From the NCBI GenBank assembly GCA_964023205.1, contig OZ026846.1, positions 32,322,194 to 32,386,193 of the forward strand: 64,000 nt of DNA, in the 5' to 3' direction. Position numbers and translations under genes: made by a program. The notes beneath the pieces are model-generated. The model saw only the letters and a program-made list of their open reading frames with translations, did not search any database and was not told where the DNA came from. Position 1 is the first letter of the stretch; the number at the start of each line of letters is the position of its first letter. Below, piece by piece: positions 34,544 through 49,200 of the stretch. Source of the stretch: Lutraria lutraria. Lineage: Eukaryota; Mollusca; Bivalvia; Venerida; Mactridae.

Positions 34544-35327
34544 GTATGTCTTGAAAGTGTGTGGAAAGGTTAAAAGTTACCGTTCCTCGATCCTTAATTA
34601 AGGTCTAGGGGAAAAGTGGGGTAGGTCGGGTGACTAGAAACAAACTTTTTTTTACGCCTTAGCAAATTTTATTGCCACATACATGATACAACTAAATAAC
34701 GCAGTGCATGGTATTGGTTGATCAAAACACAAAGAAAAGCTTTTACAAATAATGACCGGGAACAAATGATTGGAACTTAGGTAAAAGTTAGTTGAAAATC
34801 GACATTGGTACACGAATCAAGTACATGTTAAGCTATTATGAGTAATATTTCGTACTTAAATCCATGTAGTATGTGACTACATTTATATAATTATTTGTAT
34901 GTACGAAGAATAAAACATTTTGTTTTAAATGAACTTAACAAAAAGCAAATCTGCTTGGCAAAAGCCATGACGACAAGTTAGAGATTAATCAGCAACATAA
35001 TGAAAACAACAACAACGTCCCATAATAACATTCAATGTTTCTGTTTCTTTCTTAAAAAAACACCCATTTTGTTGCGTACTTTGATAATTAATACATGTAA
35101 TTATTACATCCTTAATATTGTACTTTTCTGACACATCTACTCAATACTACACAAAAATGTTAATATTACAAAAATAATAGTATTGACCAATTATCATTAT
35201 TTCTTTGAGAGTTACCTCGGATACTTCTATTTATTTTACGACACATTTTTTTAACTTCTGCAAGAGTTGTTGCCCTTGTTGAAAAATATTAATTTCTGTT
35301 AGTGATTTTTTTCCAACATTTTCTCAC

Positions 35328-36179
35328 TCGAAATTGACTCTTTTTGACTCAATGGTATTACCTATCCTTTTATACGGATCTGAAGTTTGGGGTGTGTATA
35401 ACTTTAAAGATATTGACAATCTACATATCCGTTTTTGTAAATATGTTCTTGGTGTTAAAAAGCAGACCCCAAACAATATTGTCTTAGCTGAATTAGGTAG
35501 GCTACCAATATCTGTATTATGTAAAGAAAGAGCAATAAAATTCTGGCTGAAAATTATGAACAATGTTAACTCCACTATTAATAACGTATATCATGATCTT
35601 CAGGTTAATGTTCGTAACTCAAATTGGGTACGTAAGATTACTTCTATTGTTGATCATCTTGGTTTTGGATATCTACATACAGAATACTCTCAAAATTTTA
35701 ATTATTTCCCACAAATTAAGCAAAGATTACATGATCAGTATATTCAAAATTGGAACAATTCAATCAGTAACATGTCTAAACTCGATCTATACAGAAAATT
35801 TAAAAAAGATTATATTTTTGAAGAATATTTAGTTAATATTAGTAACGACGATTTAAGGAAACACTTGACACGTTTACGGCTAGGATCTCATAGACTTGAA
35901 ATTGAATCGGGAAGATTTAGTAGAATAGAAAGAAATAATAGATTCTGTAAAATATGTTATCAAAATGTAATCGAAAATGAATACCACTTTCTACTATGTT
36001 GTAGCAAATACAAGGATTTAAGACTTAAATTTTTGGGACAAATATCATGGCCAAATATTAACAAATTCATCTCTTTTATGTCTAGCAAAAATGTTCGGAA
36101 AACAGTAAATATTGCTAAATTCATTAAACATGCTATGTCCTGTCGCTCAAAATTACTTAACTCTGTACCTGTTTCTTGA
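35328..36179 (+). pseudogene. RT C-terminal fragment, array unit 2
   Basis: Same 281-codon open stretch as the end of the LINE frame (LFDSMVLPILLYG to the TGA after NSVPVS). No catalytic RT motif remains and no ATG stands at the junction (first in-frame ATG about 35352). It is an inert passenger of the array. Confidence 0.9.
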
Positions 36180-39100
36180 TTTATCAGATTTATCTTAATA
36201 ATCCATTTGTTCATATGCTCACTTGATGGTTTATGTATATGTATATATATATATATATATATGTTTGTCTTTGCCATATTATGTTGTAAATGGCCAAAGG
36301 CAATGTATTTTGCTATTTGCCAATAGACTTTGAACTTGAACTTGTTGTATTATTGCTAGTCTGCACTGTGTCCAGTATAATAAGACAATCACTATGCTCA
36401 GCTTAATTAGTGCTTTTTTGGAAACTGAGCGATAGGTCAGCTTACCATAGCCTTCACTCGCTTGGCGAGCATGAATTTACTACATTTTTCTACATCCGCC
36501 ATGCAATTCTTTTAAACCAGTTCCCGTTCAATCAAAGTTGCCGTGGGCTATGTAAGTTCAGTTTCCGTAAGTACTTTCAGGACTTTGATTACAATCAGCC
36601 GCATGATATAAACATCTCACATTAGTAAATATAAGAAGTTCGTATTAAATACAATGTAGTTATTATTTGTTATAAAACTATGTACATAACGAAACAGCTT
36701 CCATGATAAGACAAATTATCTGGAATCCCTGTATAGCCTAGGCGTGAGTTCATTAACAAGCCACGCATTGACCATCAATCATATTGCATAATATACCACC
36801 ACGTGGAAAATTTTATTTTCTTATATAAAATTGCATAACCAAATGCTAGAACAAGGCAATTATCGAGGAGTTCTTTGCGAAGTCATACATGTGAGTAATA
36901 TCGATTATTCTCCGTGACAAAACTTAGTGTGGAAAGTTCAAACCGACAGAAAAGACTAACAGCGTTAATAAATAGCTGCATAATTATATGTACGTGCTGT
37001 TTAGCATCGTTCATCATTTCCAGTGAATGCTATCACCCGAGCGGCTTGTCACAACATTACAGGAAAAAGATAAAACAGTTTCGTATTTTTCAAATAATAT
37101 AATAAAGTAACTGCACATTTGATATGCTGCGTCAGACATTGACATACCGGGTATTCGGATAATCGGCCGAATAATCAACGTTTTGCTGTAGGTGGAAACA
37201 AACTGTTCCGACTTCGGACAGTTCAACCAGACTGACTCGACAGAGAAAATCGAAAGAACTAATTTAGAGAGAGAATGAAATTGTATATTGCTATATTGTA
37301 TACATGCTTTGCATATTTCTCTTTTAATCGTACATTTCAATACATATATATTTCTTTTTTAAATATACATATTAGATCATTTTTCAGATACAATGTAGCT
37401 ATTTTGTGACTTTTTATGGTTATATTTAATTATGATATAAGCTTATAACAGATGTAAATCTTGTTAGTGATTCTCATGGTATGATATGTAAAAAATATAA
37501 GATTTTGTACTATAGATATATTAATTGTTGTATATTGATTATCTTCCAACCTGATATTCATTTAATCAGGATGACATATGTTTTATACTACAGAATCTGA
37601 GATATTTACCCACTTGGATACCTAAATAGACGATTTTCACCAAGTCTGCTTTTATACTGGTACCCAAATATTCATAACCAGGATGCAAAGGCTCAAATAC
37701 TTTGGAGCTAATTCATTAACACGTGCTCACACTCAGTTAATCTACGTCACCGGACCACCTCAAACTTCACAGTATCGATCCTCTTTGTGAAGATCTTACA
37801 ATGTGTGCGGTAATCTAAAAGGTGGTCGAATCCTCAAAACGGCACTAAACACGTAAACTATGTTGTAAGCTTTTGTTTTGTTAAACATTTATTTGTTAAG
37901 AACAAATTAACGCATTTTAGTCGGTGAACGGAAATTTAGCGCTCTTTGTCCACTGTAAAAGTACATCCGAACTGTCATTATTGTATTCGTCCAAGTGTTT
38001 TTAAGTTTGCACAATTAATGCTATCAATTAATAAAACTGAAGAAATCAACCTAGCTAAGTTTGCCCATCTTGTATTTTCCTCACGTCAGTCTTCCATTGC
38101 ATGGAACAATTGGGTAACTGTCCGATTTATCTTAAATTATACCGTTGGTAAATTTCCTTCCGTCTGCAAATCCAACAGCTAAGGTCTCATGATAATAAAA
38201 AATCTATGAAATATTTGATTATTCCCTTAAAGTGTTATGGAACTACATATTTTGATCCAATCAGGTTTTTTATACAATTTGTATCATGATACTCTCCAAT
38301 GTAATATCTTTGTCTGATGTTTTGTACCTCATTCCTACATTTGTTGTACATGTATATCCATTTTTTGTTCATCCTCAATGAATAATATTTTCTATTTACA
38401 TATTTATTATCATGTATCTATCTTTCTTTCCTTTTCCGTTTTTCTTAATATTTTTTTCCCCAATTAAATATATTTTTCACGTGTATGTCATTGTAATTTG
38501 CATATGTTTGTAACAAGATACTTTGTCTATACCAGAACGTCACTTAATAAATTCTGTAATGTTCTTCTGTTATTTGTATTTCGCGGCGTATATAAACGTT
38601 TTAATTAACGAAATATTTTGCATTGCAACAATCTTTAACCGGAGCGCATTTTTACATCGGTCATAAAATCTGTATAATTCACTTTTGCTGAAAAGTACAA
38701 TGTATGTTGAAAACTGAATCTTCTATATTGTGAATGCTCGGTACATGTCACTTTTCTAATGTTGTATTTGTTAGGGCCTAAGAATGTTTGTTTCTGGTTA
38801 CATGCTCATTTATAAAAGGGGTAGGTAGGTCGGGGCGTTTTTGTTTGCTCTTGGAAGCATGTAGAAAGGTAAAATAGTGAGAAGATAAATTTTCCGTTCC
38901 TCGGGTTGATAACAATCTAGGGTCGCGGGGAATTATAATGGTAGCTCGGGTAACAATAAACAAACACTTTTTTTACGCCCAGCTCTTCAAAACGATAGAC
39001 AAACGTACACGTCTTCTAAGTGAATGTATTACAATTACATGTAGATATCTACACGTATAGTACAACTTCTCCAGAGCGGACCTCTCATGTGCAACAACCT

Positions 39101-40353
39101 CCATCCTTCAACAACATGATATTTTCCAACTGCACGATTTAACTTTTAATTTAACCTCACTAGAGCAACAATCTTTCGACAACAACATACTTTTGCTTCT
39201 CCCAAAAGGTGATGCTTTGGAGAGGTTGCACTGTACATAACATAATAATGCTGTGTGAAAGAACAGCTTATACATGTATTTATCGACTGACTTACTTAAT
39301 TAAGATCAACCTTCATTTTGAAGGTATATGCATTGTGAAGTTTGACAAAAATTTTTTCATTTCCATTAACATCCTCATTAAAAAAAATATATAGTCAAAC
39401 CTGTGAATAAAGGCCCACCCTTAAGGAAGGCAATGTGTGACCTGTATTGACAGGTGGGCTTTTCCATTCCATTTTGTTCAAATAATCAATCATGATTTTT
39501 TTAAATAATGGCCTTTATTCATAGGGTGGCCTTTATTTGGAGGTGGTCGCTAACACAGGGTTGACTGTAGTATGTCTTGAAAGTGTGTGGAAAGGTTAAA
39601 AGTTACCGTTCCTCGATCCTTAATTAAGGTCTAGGGGAAAAGTGGGGTAGGTCGGGTGACTAGAAACAAACTTTTTTTTACGCCTTAGCAAATTTTATTG
39701 CCACATACATGATACAACTAAATAACGCAGTGCATGGTATTGGTTGATCAAAACACAAAGAAAAGCTTTTACAAATAATGACCGGGAACAAATGATTGGA
39801 ACTTAGGTAAAAGTTAGTTGAAAATCGACATTGGTACACGAATCAAGTACATGTTAAGCTATTATGAGTAATATTTCGTACTTAAATCCATGTAGTATGT
39901 GACTACATTTATATAATTATTTGTATGTACGAAGAATAAAAAATTTTGTTTTAAATGAACTTAACAAAAAGCAAATCTGCTTGGCAAAAGCCATGACGAC
40001 AAGTTAGAGATTAATCAGCAACATAATGAAAACAACAACAACGTCCCATAATAACATTCAATGTTTCTGTTTCTTTCTTAAAAAAACACCCATTTTGTTG
40101 CGTACTTTGATAATTAATACATGTAATTATTACATCCTTAATATTGTACTTTTCTGACACATCTACTCAATACTACACAAAAATGTTAATATTACAAAAA
40201 TAATAGTATTGACCAATTATCATTATTTCTTTGAGAGTTACCTCGGATACTTCTATTTATTTTACGACACATTTTTTTAACTTCTGCAAGAGTTGTTGCC
40301 CTTGTTGAAAAATATTAATTTCTGTTAGTGATTTTTTTCCAACATTTTCTCAC
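35328..40353 (+). repeat. Array unit 2
   Basis: Same content as unit 1 but joined directly to the end of unit 1 (TTTTCTCAC then TCGAAATTGA). Differs visibly by C to A at about 39940. Confidence 0.95.
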
Positions 40354-41205
40354 TCGAAATTGACTCTTTTTGACTCAATGGTATTACCTATCCTTTTATA
40401 CGGATCTGAAGTTTGGGGTGTGTATAACTTTAAAGATATTGACAATCTACATATCCGTTTTTGTAAATATGTTCTTGGTGTTAAAAAGCAGACCCCAAAC
40501 AATATTGTCTTAGCTGAATTAGGTAGGCTACCAATATCTGTATTATGTAAAGAAAGAGCAATAAAATTCTGGCTGAAAATTATGAACAATGTTAACTCCA
40601 CTATTAATAACGTATATCATGATCTTCAGGTTAATGTTCGTAACTCAAATTGGGTACGTAAGATTACTTCTATTGTTGATCATCTTGGTTTTGGATATCT
40701 ACATACAGAATACTCTCAAAATTTTAATTATTTCCCACAAATTAAGCAAAGATTACATGATCAGTATATTCAAAATTGGAACAATTCAATCAGTAACATG
40801 TCTAAACTCGATCTATACAGAAAATTTAAAAAAGATTATATTTTTGAAGAATATTTAGTTAATATTAGTAACGACGATTTAAGGAAACACTTGACACGTT
40901 TACGGCTAGGATCTCATAGACTTGAAATTGAATCGGGAAGATTTAGTAGAATAGAAAGAAATAATAGATTCTGTAAAATATGTTATCAAAATGTAATCGA
41001 AAATGAATACCACTTTCTACTATGTTGTAGCAAATACAAGGATTTAAGACTTAAATTTTTGGGACAAATATCATGGCCAAATATTAACAAATTCATCTCT
41101 TTTATGTCTAGCAAAAATGTTCGGAAAACAGTAAATATTGCTAAATTCATTAAACATGCTATGTCCTGTCGCTCAAAATTACTTAACTCTGTACCTGTTT
41201 CTTGA
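40354..41205 (+). pseudogene. RT C-terminal fragment, array unit 3
   Basis: Translation identical to the unit 2 fragment; no RT catalytic motif. Confidence 0.9.
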
Positions 41206-44200
41206 TTTATCAGATTTATCTTAATAATCCATTTGTTCATATGCTCACTTGATGGTTTATGTATATGTATATATATATATATATATATGTTTGTCTTTGC
41301 CATATTATGTTGTAAATGGCCAAAGGCAATGTATTTTGCTATTTGCCAATAGACTTTGAACTTGAACTTGTTGTATTATTGCTAGTCTGCACTGTGTCCA
41401 GTATAATAAGACAATCACTATGCTCAGCTTAATTAGTGCTTTTTTGGAAACTGAGCGATAGGTCAGCTTACCATAGCCTTCACTCGCTTGGCGAGCATGA
41501 ATTTACTACATTTTTCTACATCCGCCATGCAATTCTTTTAAACCAGTTCCCGTTCAATCAAAGTTGCCGTGGGCTATGTAAGTTCAGTTTCCGTAAGTAC
41601 TTTCAGGACTTTGATTACAATCAGCCGCATGATATAAACATCTCACATTAGTAAATATAAGAAGTTCGTATTAAATACAATGTAGTTATTATTTGTTATA
41701 AAACTATGTACATAACGAAACAGCTTCCATGATAAGACAAATTATCTGGAATCCCTGTATAGCCTAGGCGTGAGTTCATTAACAAGCCACGCATTGACCA
41801 TCAATCATATTGCATAATATACCACCACGTGGAAAATTTTATTTTCTTATATAAAATTGCATAACCAAATGCTAGAACAAGGCAATTATCGAGGAGTTCT
41901 TTGCGAAGTCATACATGTGAGTAATATCGATTATTCTCCGTGACAAAACTTAGTGTGGAAAGTTCAAACCGACAGAAAAGACTAACAGCGTTAATAAATA
42001 GCTGCATAATTATATGTACGTGCTGTTTAGCATCGTTCATCATTTCCAGTGAATGCTATCACCCGAGCGGCTTGTCACAACATTACAGGAAAAAGATAAA
42101 ACAGTTTCGTATTTTTCAAATAATATAATAAAGTAACTGCACATTTGATATGCTGCGTCAGACATTGACATACCGGGTATTCGGATAATCGGCCGAATAA
42201 TCAACGTTTTGCTGTAGGTGGAAACAAACTGTTCCGACTTCGGACAGTTCAACCAGACTGACTCGACAGAGAAAATCGAAAGAACTAATTTAGAGAGAGA
42301 ATGAAATTGTATATTGCTATATTGTATACATGCTTTGCATATTTCTCTTTTAATCGTACATTTCAATACATATATATTTCTTTTTTAAATATACATATTA
42401 GATCATTTTTCAGATACAATGTAGCTATTTTGTGACTTTTTATGGTTATATTTAATTATGATATAAGCTTATAACAGATGTAAATCTTGTTAGTGATTCT
42501 CATGGTATGATATGTAAAAAATATAAGATTTTGTACTATAGATATATTAATTGTTGTATATTGATTATCTTCCAACCTGATATTCATTTAATCAGGATGA
42601 CATATGTTTTATACTACAGAATCTGAGATATTTACCCACTTGGATACCTAAATAGACGATTTTCACCAAGTCTGCTTTTATACTGGTACCCAAATATTCA
42701 TAACCAGGATGCAAAGGCTCAAATACTTTGGAGCTAATTCATTAACACGTGCTCACACTCAGTTAATCTACGTCACCGGACCACCTCAAACTTCACAGTA
42801 TCGATCCTCTTTGTGAAGATCTTACAATGTGTGCGGTAATCTAAAAGGTGGTCGAATCCTCAAAACGGCACTAAACACGTAAACTATGTTGTAAGCTTTT
42901 GTTTTGTTAAACATTTATTTGTTAAGAACAAATTAACGCATTTTAGTCGGTGAACGGAAATTTAGCGCTCTTTGTCCACTGTAAAAGTACATCCGAACTG
43001 TCATTATTGTATTCGTCCAAGTGTTTTTAAGTTTGCACAATTAATGCTATCAATTAATAAAACTGAAGAAATCAACCTAGCTAAGTTTGCCCATCTTGTA
43101 TTTTCCTCACGTCAGTCTTCCATTGCATGGAACAATTGGGTAACTGTCCGATTTATCTTAAATTATACCGTTGGTAAATTTCCTTCCGTCTGCAAATCCA
43201 ACAGCTAAGGTCTCATGATAATAAAAAATCTATGAAATATTTGATTATTCCCTTAAAGTGTTATGGAACTACATATTTTGATCCAATCAGGTTTTTTATA
43301 CAATTTGTATCATGATACTCTCCAATGTAATATCTTTGTCTGATGTTTTGTACCTCATTCCTACATTTGTTGTACATGTATATCCATTTTTTGTTCATCC
43401 TCAATGAATAATATTTTCTATTTACATATTTATTATCATGTATCTATCTTTCTTTCCTTTTCCGTTTTTCTTAATATTTTTTTCCCAATTAAATATATTT
43501 TTCACGTGTATGTCATTGTAATTTGCATATGTTTGTAACAAGATACTTTGTCTATACCAGAACGTCACTTAATAAATTCTGTAATGTTCTTCTGTTATTT
43601 GTATTTCGCGGCGTATATAAACGTTTTAATTAACGAAATATTTTGCATTGCAACAATCTTTAACCGGAGCGCATTTTTACATCGGTCATAAAATCTGTAT
43701 AATTCACTTTTGCTGAAAAGTACAATGTATGTTGAAAACTGAATCTTCTATATTGTGAATGCTCGGTACATGTCACTTTTCTAATGTTGTATTTGTTAGG
43801 GCCTAAGAATGTTTGTTTCTGGTTACATGCTCATTTATAAAAGGGGTAGGTAGGTCGGGGCGTTTTTGTTTGCTCTTGGAAGCATGTAGAAAGGTAAAAT
43901 AGTGAGAAGATAAATTTTCCGTTCCTCGGGTTGATAACAATCTAGGGTCGCGGGGAATTATAATGGTAGCTCGGGTAACAATAAACAAACACTTTTTTTA
44001 CGCCCAGCTCTTCAAAACGATAGACAAACGTACACGTCTTCTAAGTGAATGTATTACAATTACATGTAGATATCTACACGTATAGTACAACTTCTCCAGA
44101 GCGGACCTCTCATGTGCAACAACCTCCATCCTTCAACAACATGATATTTTCCAACTGCACGATTTAACTTTTAATTTAACCTCACTAGAGCAACAATCTT

Positions 44201-45378
44201 TCGACAACAACATACTTTTGCTTCTCCCAAAAGGTGATGCTTTGGAGAGGTTGCACTGTACATAACATAATAATGCTGTGTGAAAGAACAGCTTATACAT
44301 GTATTTATCGACTGACTTACTTAATTAAGATCAACCTTCATTTTGAAGGTATATGCATTGTGAAGTTTGACAAAAAATTTTTCATTTCCATTAACATCCT
44401 CATTAAAAAAAATATATAGTCAAACCTGTGAATAAAGGCCCACCCTTAAGGAAGGCAATGTGTGACCTGTATTGACAGGTGGGCTTTTCCATTCCATTTT
44501 GTTCAAATAATCAATCATGATTTTTTTAAATAATGGCCTTTATTCATAGGGTGGCCTTTATTTGGAGGTGGTCGCTAACACAGGGTTGACTGTAGTATGT
44601 CTTGAAAGTGTGTGGAAAGGTTAAAAGTTACCGTTCCTCGATCCTTAATTAAGGTCTAGGGGAAAAGTGGGGTAGGTCGGGTGACTAGAAACAAACTTTT
44701 TTTTACGCCTTAGCAAATTTTATTGCCACATACATGATACAACTAAATAACGCAGTGCATGGTATTGGTTGATCAAAACACAAAGAAAAGCTTTTACAAA
44801 TAATGACCGGGAACAAATGATTGGAACTTAGGTAAAAGTTAGTTGAAAATCGACATTGGTACACGAATCAAGTACATGTTAAGCTATTATGAGTAATATT
44901 TCGTACTTAAATCCATGTAGTATGTGACTACATTTATATAATTATTTGTATGTACGAAGAATAAAACATTTTGTTTTAAATGAACTTAACAAAAAGCAAA
45001 TCTGCTTGGCAAAAGCCATGACGACAAGTTAGAGATTAATCAGCAACATAATGAAAACAACAACAACGTCCCATAATAACATTCAATGTTTCTGTTTCTT
45101 TCTTAAAAAAACACCCATTTTGTTGCGTACTTTGATAATTAATACATGTAATTATTACATCCTTAATATTGTACTTTTCTGACACATCTACTCAATACTA
45201 CACAAAAATGTTAATATTACAAAAATAATAGTATTGACCAATTATCATTATTTCTTTGAGAGTTACCTCGGATACTTCTATTTATTTTACGACACATTTT
45301 TTTAACTTCTGCAAGAGTTGTTGCCCTTGTTGAAAAATATTAATTTCTGTTAGTGATTTTTTTCCAACATTTTCTCAC
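40354..45378 (+). repeat. Array unit 3
   Basis: 5,025 bp; one C fewer in the T/C run near 43484 and an A/T difference near 44371 that changes a spurious short frame. Confidence 0.95.
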
Positions 45379-46230
45379 TCGAAATTGACTCTTTTTGACT
45401 CAATGGTATTACCTATCCTTTTATACGGATCTGAAGTTTGGGGTGTGTATAACTTTAAAGATATTGACAATCTACATATCCGTTTTTGTAAATATGTTCT
45501 TGGTGTTAAAAAGCAGACCCCAAACAATATTGTCTTAGCTGAATTAGGTAGGCTACCAATATCTGTATTATGTAAAGAAAGAGCAATAAAATTCTGGCTG
45601 AAAATTATGAACAATGTTAACTCCACTATTAATAACGTATATCATGATCTTCAGGTTAATGTTCGTAACTCAAATTGGGTACGTAAGATTACTTCTATTG
45701 TTGATCATCTTGGTTTTGGATATCTACATACAGAATACTCTCAAAATTTTAATTATTTCCCACAAATTAAGCAAAGATTACATGATCAGTATATTCAAAA
45801 TTGGAACAATTCAATCAGTAACATGTCTAAACTCGATCTATACAGAAAATTTAAAAAAGATTATATTTTTGAAGAATATTTAATTAATATTAGTAACGAC
45901 GATTTAAGGAAACACTTGACACGTTTACGGCTAGGATCTCATAGACTTGAAATTGAATCGGGAAGATTTAGTAGAATAGAAAGAAATAATAGATTCTGTA
46001 AAATATGTTATCAAAATGTAATCGAAAATGAATACCACTTTCTACTATGTTGTAGCAAATACAAGGATTTAAGACTTAAATTTTTGGGACAAATATCATG
46101 GCCAAATATTAACAAATTCATCTCTTTTATGTCTAGCAAAAATGTTCGGAAAACAGTAAATATTGCTAAATTCATTAAACATGCTATGTCCTGTCGCTCA
46201 AAATTACTTAACTCTGTACCTGTTTCTTGA
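45379..46230 (+). pseudogene. RT C-terminal fragment, array unit 4
   Basis: As in units 2 and 3 except one Val to Ile codon (EEYLINIS). No RT catalytic motif. Confidence 0.9.
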
Positions 46231-49200
46231 TTTATCAGATTTATCTTAATAATCCATTTGTTCATATGCTCACTTGATGGTTTATGTATATGTATATATA
46301 TATATATATATATGTTTGTCTTTGCCATATTATGTTGTAAATGGCCAAAGGCAATGTATTTTGCTATTTGCCAATAGACTTTGAACTTGAACTTGTTGTA
46401 TTATTGCTAGTCTGCACTGTGTCCAGTATAATAAGACAATCACTATGCTCAGCTTAATTAGTGCTTTTTTGGAAACTGAGCGATAGGTCAGCTTACCATA
46501 GCCTTCACTCGCTTGGCGAGCATGAATTTACTACATTTTTCTACATCCGCCATGCAATTCTTTTAAACCAGTTCCCGTTCAATCAAAGTTGCCGTGGGCT
46601 ATGTAAGTTCAGTTTCCGTAAGTACTTTCAGGACTTTGATTACAATCAGCCGCATGATATAAACATCTCACATTAGTAAATATAAGAAGTTCGTATTAAA
46701 TACAATGTAGTTATTATTTGTTATAAAACTATGTACATAACGAAACAGCTTCCATGATAAGACAAATTATCTGGAATCCCTGTATAGCCTAGGCGTGAGT
46801 TCATTAACAAGCCACGCATTGACCATCAATCATATTGCATAATATACCACCACGTGGAAAATTTTATTTTCTTATATAAAATTGCATAACCAAATGCTAG
46901 AACAAGGCAATTATCGAGGAGTTCTTTGCGAAGTCATACATGTGAGTAATATCGATTATTCTCCGTGACAAAACTTAGTGTGGAAAGTTCAAACCGACAG
47001 AAAAGACTAACAGCGTTAATAAATAGCTGCATAATTATATGTACGTGCTGTTTAGCATCGTTCATCATTTCCAGTGAATGCTATCACCCGAGCGGCTTGT
47101 CACAACATTACAGGAAAAAGATAAAACAGTTTCGTATTTTTCAAATAATATAATAAAGTAACTGCACATTTGATATGCTGCGTCAGACATTGACATACCG
47201 GGTATTCGGATAATCGGCCGAATAATCAACGTTTTGCTGTAGGTGGAAACAAACTGTTCCGACTTCGGACAGTTCAACCAGACTGACTCGACAGAGAAAA
47301 TCGAAAGAACTAATTTAGAGAGAGAATGAAATTGTATATTGCTATATTGTATACATGCTTTGCATATTTCTCTTTTAATCGTACATTTCAATACATATAT
47401 ATTTCTTTTTTAAATATACATATTAGATCATTTTTCAGATACAATGTAGCTATTTTGTGACTTTTTATGGTTATATTTAATTATGATATAAGCTTATAAC
47501 AGATGTAAATCTTGTTAGTGATTCTCATGGTATGATATGTAAAAAATATAAGATTTTGTACTATAGATATATTAATTGTTGTATATTGATTATCTTCCAA
47601 CCTGATATTCATTTAATCAGGATGACATATGTTTTATACTACAGAATCTGAGATATTTACCCACTTGGATACCTAAATAGACGATTTTCACCAAGTCTGC
47701 TTTTATACTGGTACCCAAATATTCATAACCAGGATGCAAAGGCTCAAATACTTTGGAGCTAATTCATTAACACGTGCTCACACTCAGTTAATCTACGTCA
47801 CCGGACCACCTCAAACTTCACAGTATCGATCCTCTTTGTGAAGATCTTACAATGTGTGCGGTAATCTAAAAGGTGGTCGAATCCTCAAAACGGCACTAAA
47901 CACGTAAACTATGTTGTAAGCTTTTGTTTTGTTAAACATTTATTTGTTAAGAACAAATTAACGCATTTTAGTCGGTGAACGGAAATTTAGCGCTCTTTGT
48001 CCACTGTAAAAGTACATCCGAACTGTCATTATTGTATTCGTCCAAGTGTTTTTAAGTTTGCACAATTAATGCTATCAATTAATAAAACTGAAGAAATCAA
48101 CCTAGCTAAGTTTGCCCATCTTGTATTTTCCTCACGTCAGTCTTCCATTGCATGGAACAATTGGGTAACTGTCCGATTTATCTTAAATTATACCGTTGGT
48201 AAATTTCCTTCCGTCTGCAAATCCAACAGCTAAGGTCTCATGATAATAAAAAATCTATGAAATATTTGATTATTCCCTTAAAGTGTTATGGAACTACATA
48301 TTTTGATCCAATCAGGTTTTTTATACAATTTGTATCATGATACTCTCCAATGTAATATCTTTGTCTGATGTTTTGTACCTCATTCCTACATTTGTTGTAC
48401 ATGTATATCCATTTTTTGTTCATCCTCAATGAATAATATTTTCTATTTACATATTTATTATCATGTATCTATCTTTCTTTCCTTTTCCGTTTTTCTTAAT
48501 ATTTTTTTTCCCAATTAAATATATTTTTCACGTGTATGTCATTGTAATTTGCATATGTTTGTAACAAGATACTTTGTCTATACCAGAACGTCACTTAATA
48601 AATTCTGTAATGTTCTTCTGTTATTTGTATTTCGCGGCGTATATAAACGTTTTAATTAACGAAATATTTTGCATTGCAACAATCTTTAACCGGAGCGCAT
48701 TTTTACATCGGTCATAAAATCTGTATAATTCACTTTTGCTGAAAAGTACAATGTATGTTGAAAACTGAATCTTCTATATTGTGAATGCTCGGTACATGTC
48801 ACTTTTCTAATGTTGTATTTGTTAGGGCCTAAGAATGTTTGTTTCTGGTTACATGCTCATTTATAAAAGGGGTAGGTAGGTCGGGGCGTTTTTGTTTGCT
48901 CTTGGAAGCATGTAGAAAGGTAAAATAGTGAGAAGATAAATTTTCCGTTCCTCGGGTTGATAACAATCTAGGGTCGCGGGGAATTATAATGGTAGCTCGG
49001 GTAACAATAAACAAACACTTTTTTTACGCCCAGCTCTTCAAAACGATAGACAAACGTACACGTCTTCTAAGTGAATGTATTACAATTACATGTAGATATC
49101 TACACGTATAGTACAACTTCTCCAGAGCGGACCTCTCATGTGCAACAACCTCCATCCTTCAACAACATGATATTTTCCAACTGCACGATTTAACTTTTAA

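Larger units (their letters stand above)
30302..35327 (+). repeat. Array unit 1 (founder, joined to the LINE)
   Basis: Contains the LINE 3' end to about 31316, then about 2.4 kb of AT-rich DNA without a recognisable gene (31317-33760), then MITE D 33761-33939, MITE B 34030-34209, MITE A 34366-34543, half MITE D 34541-34655, and about 670 bp of featureless AT-rich DNA. Short frames here (for example 32920-33156) start at non-ATG codons and match nothing I know. Confidence 0.9.
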
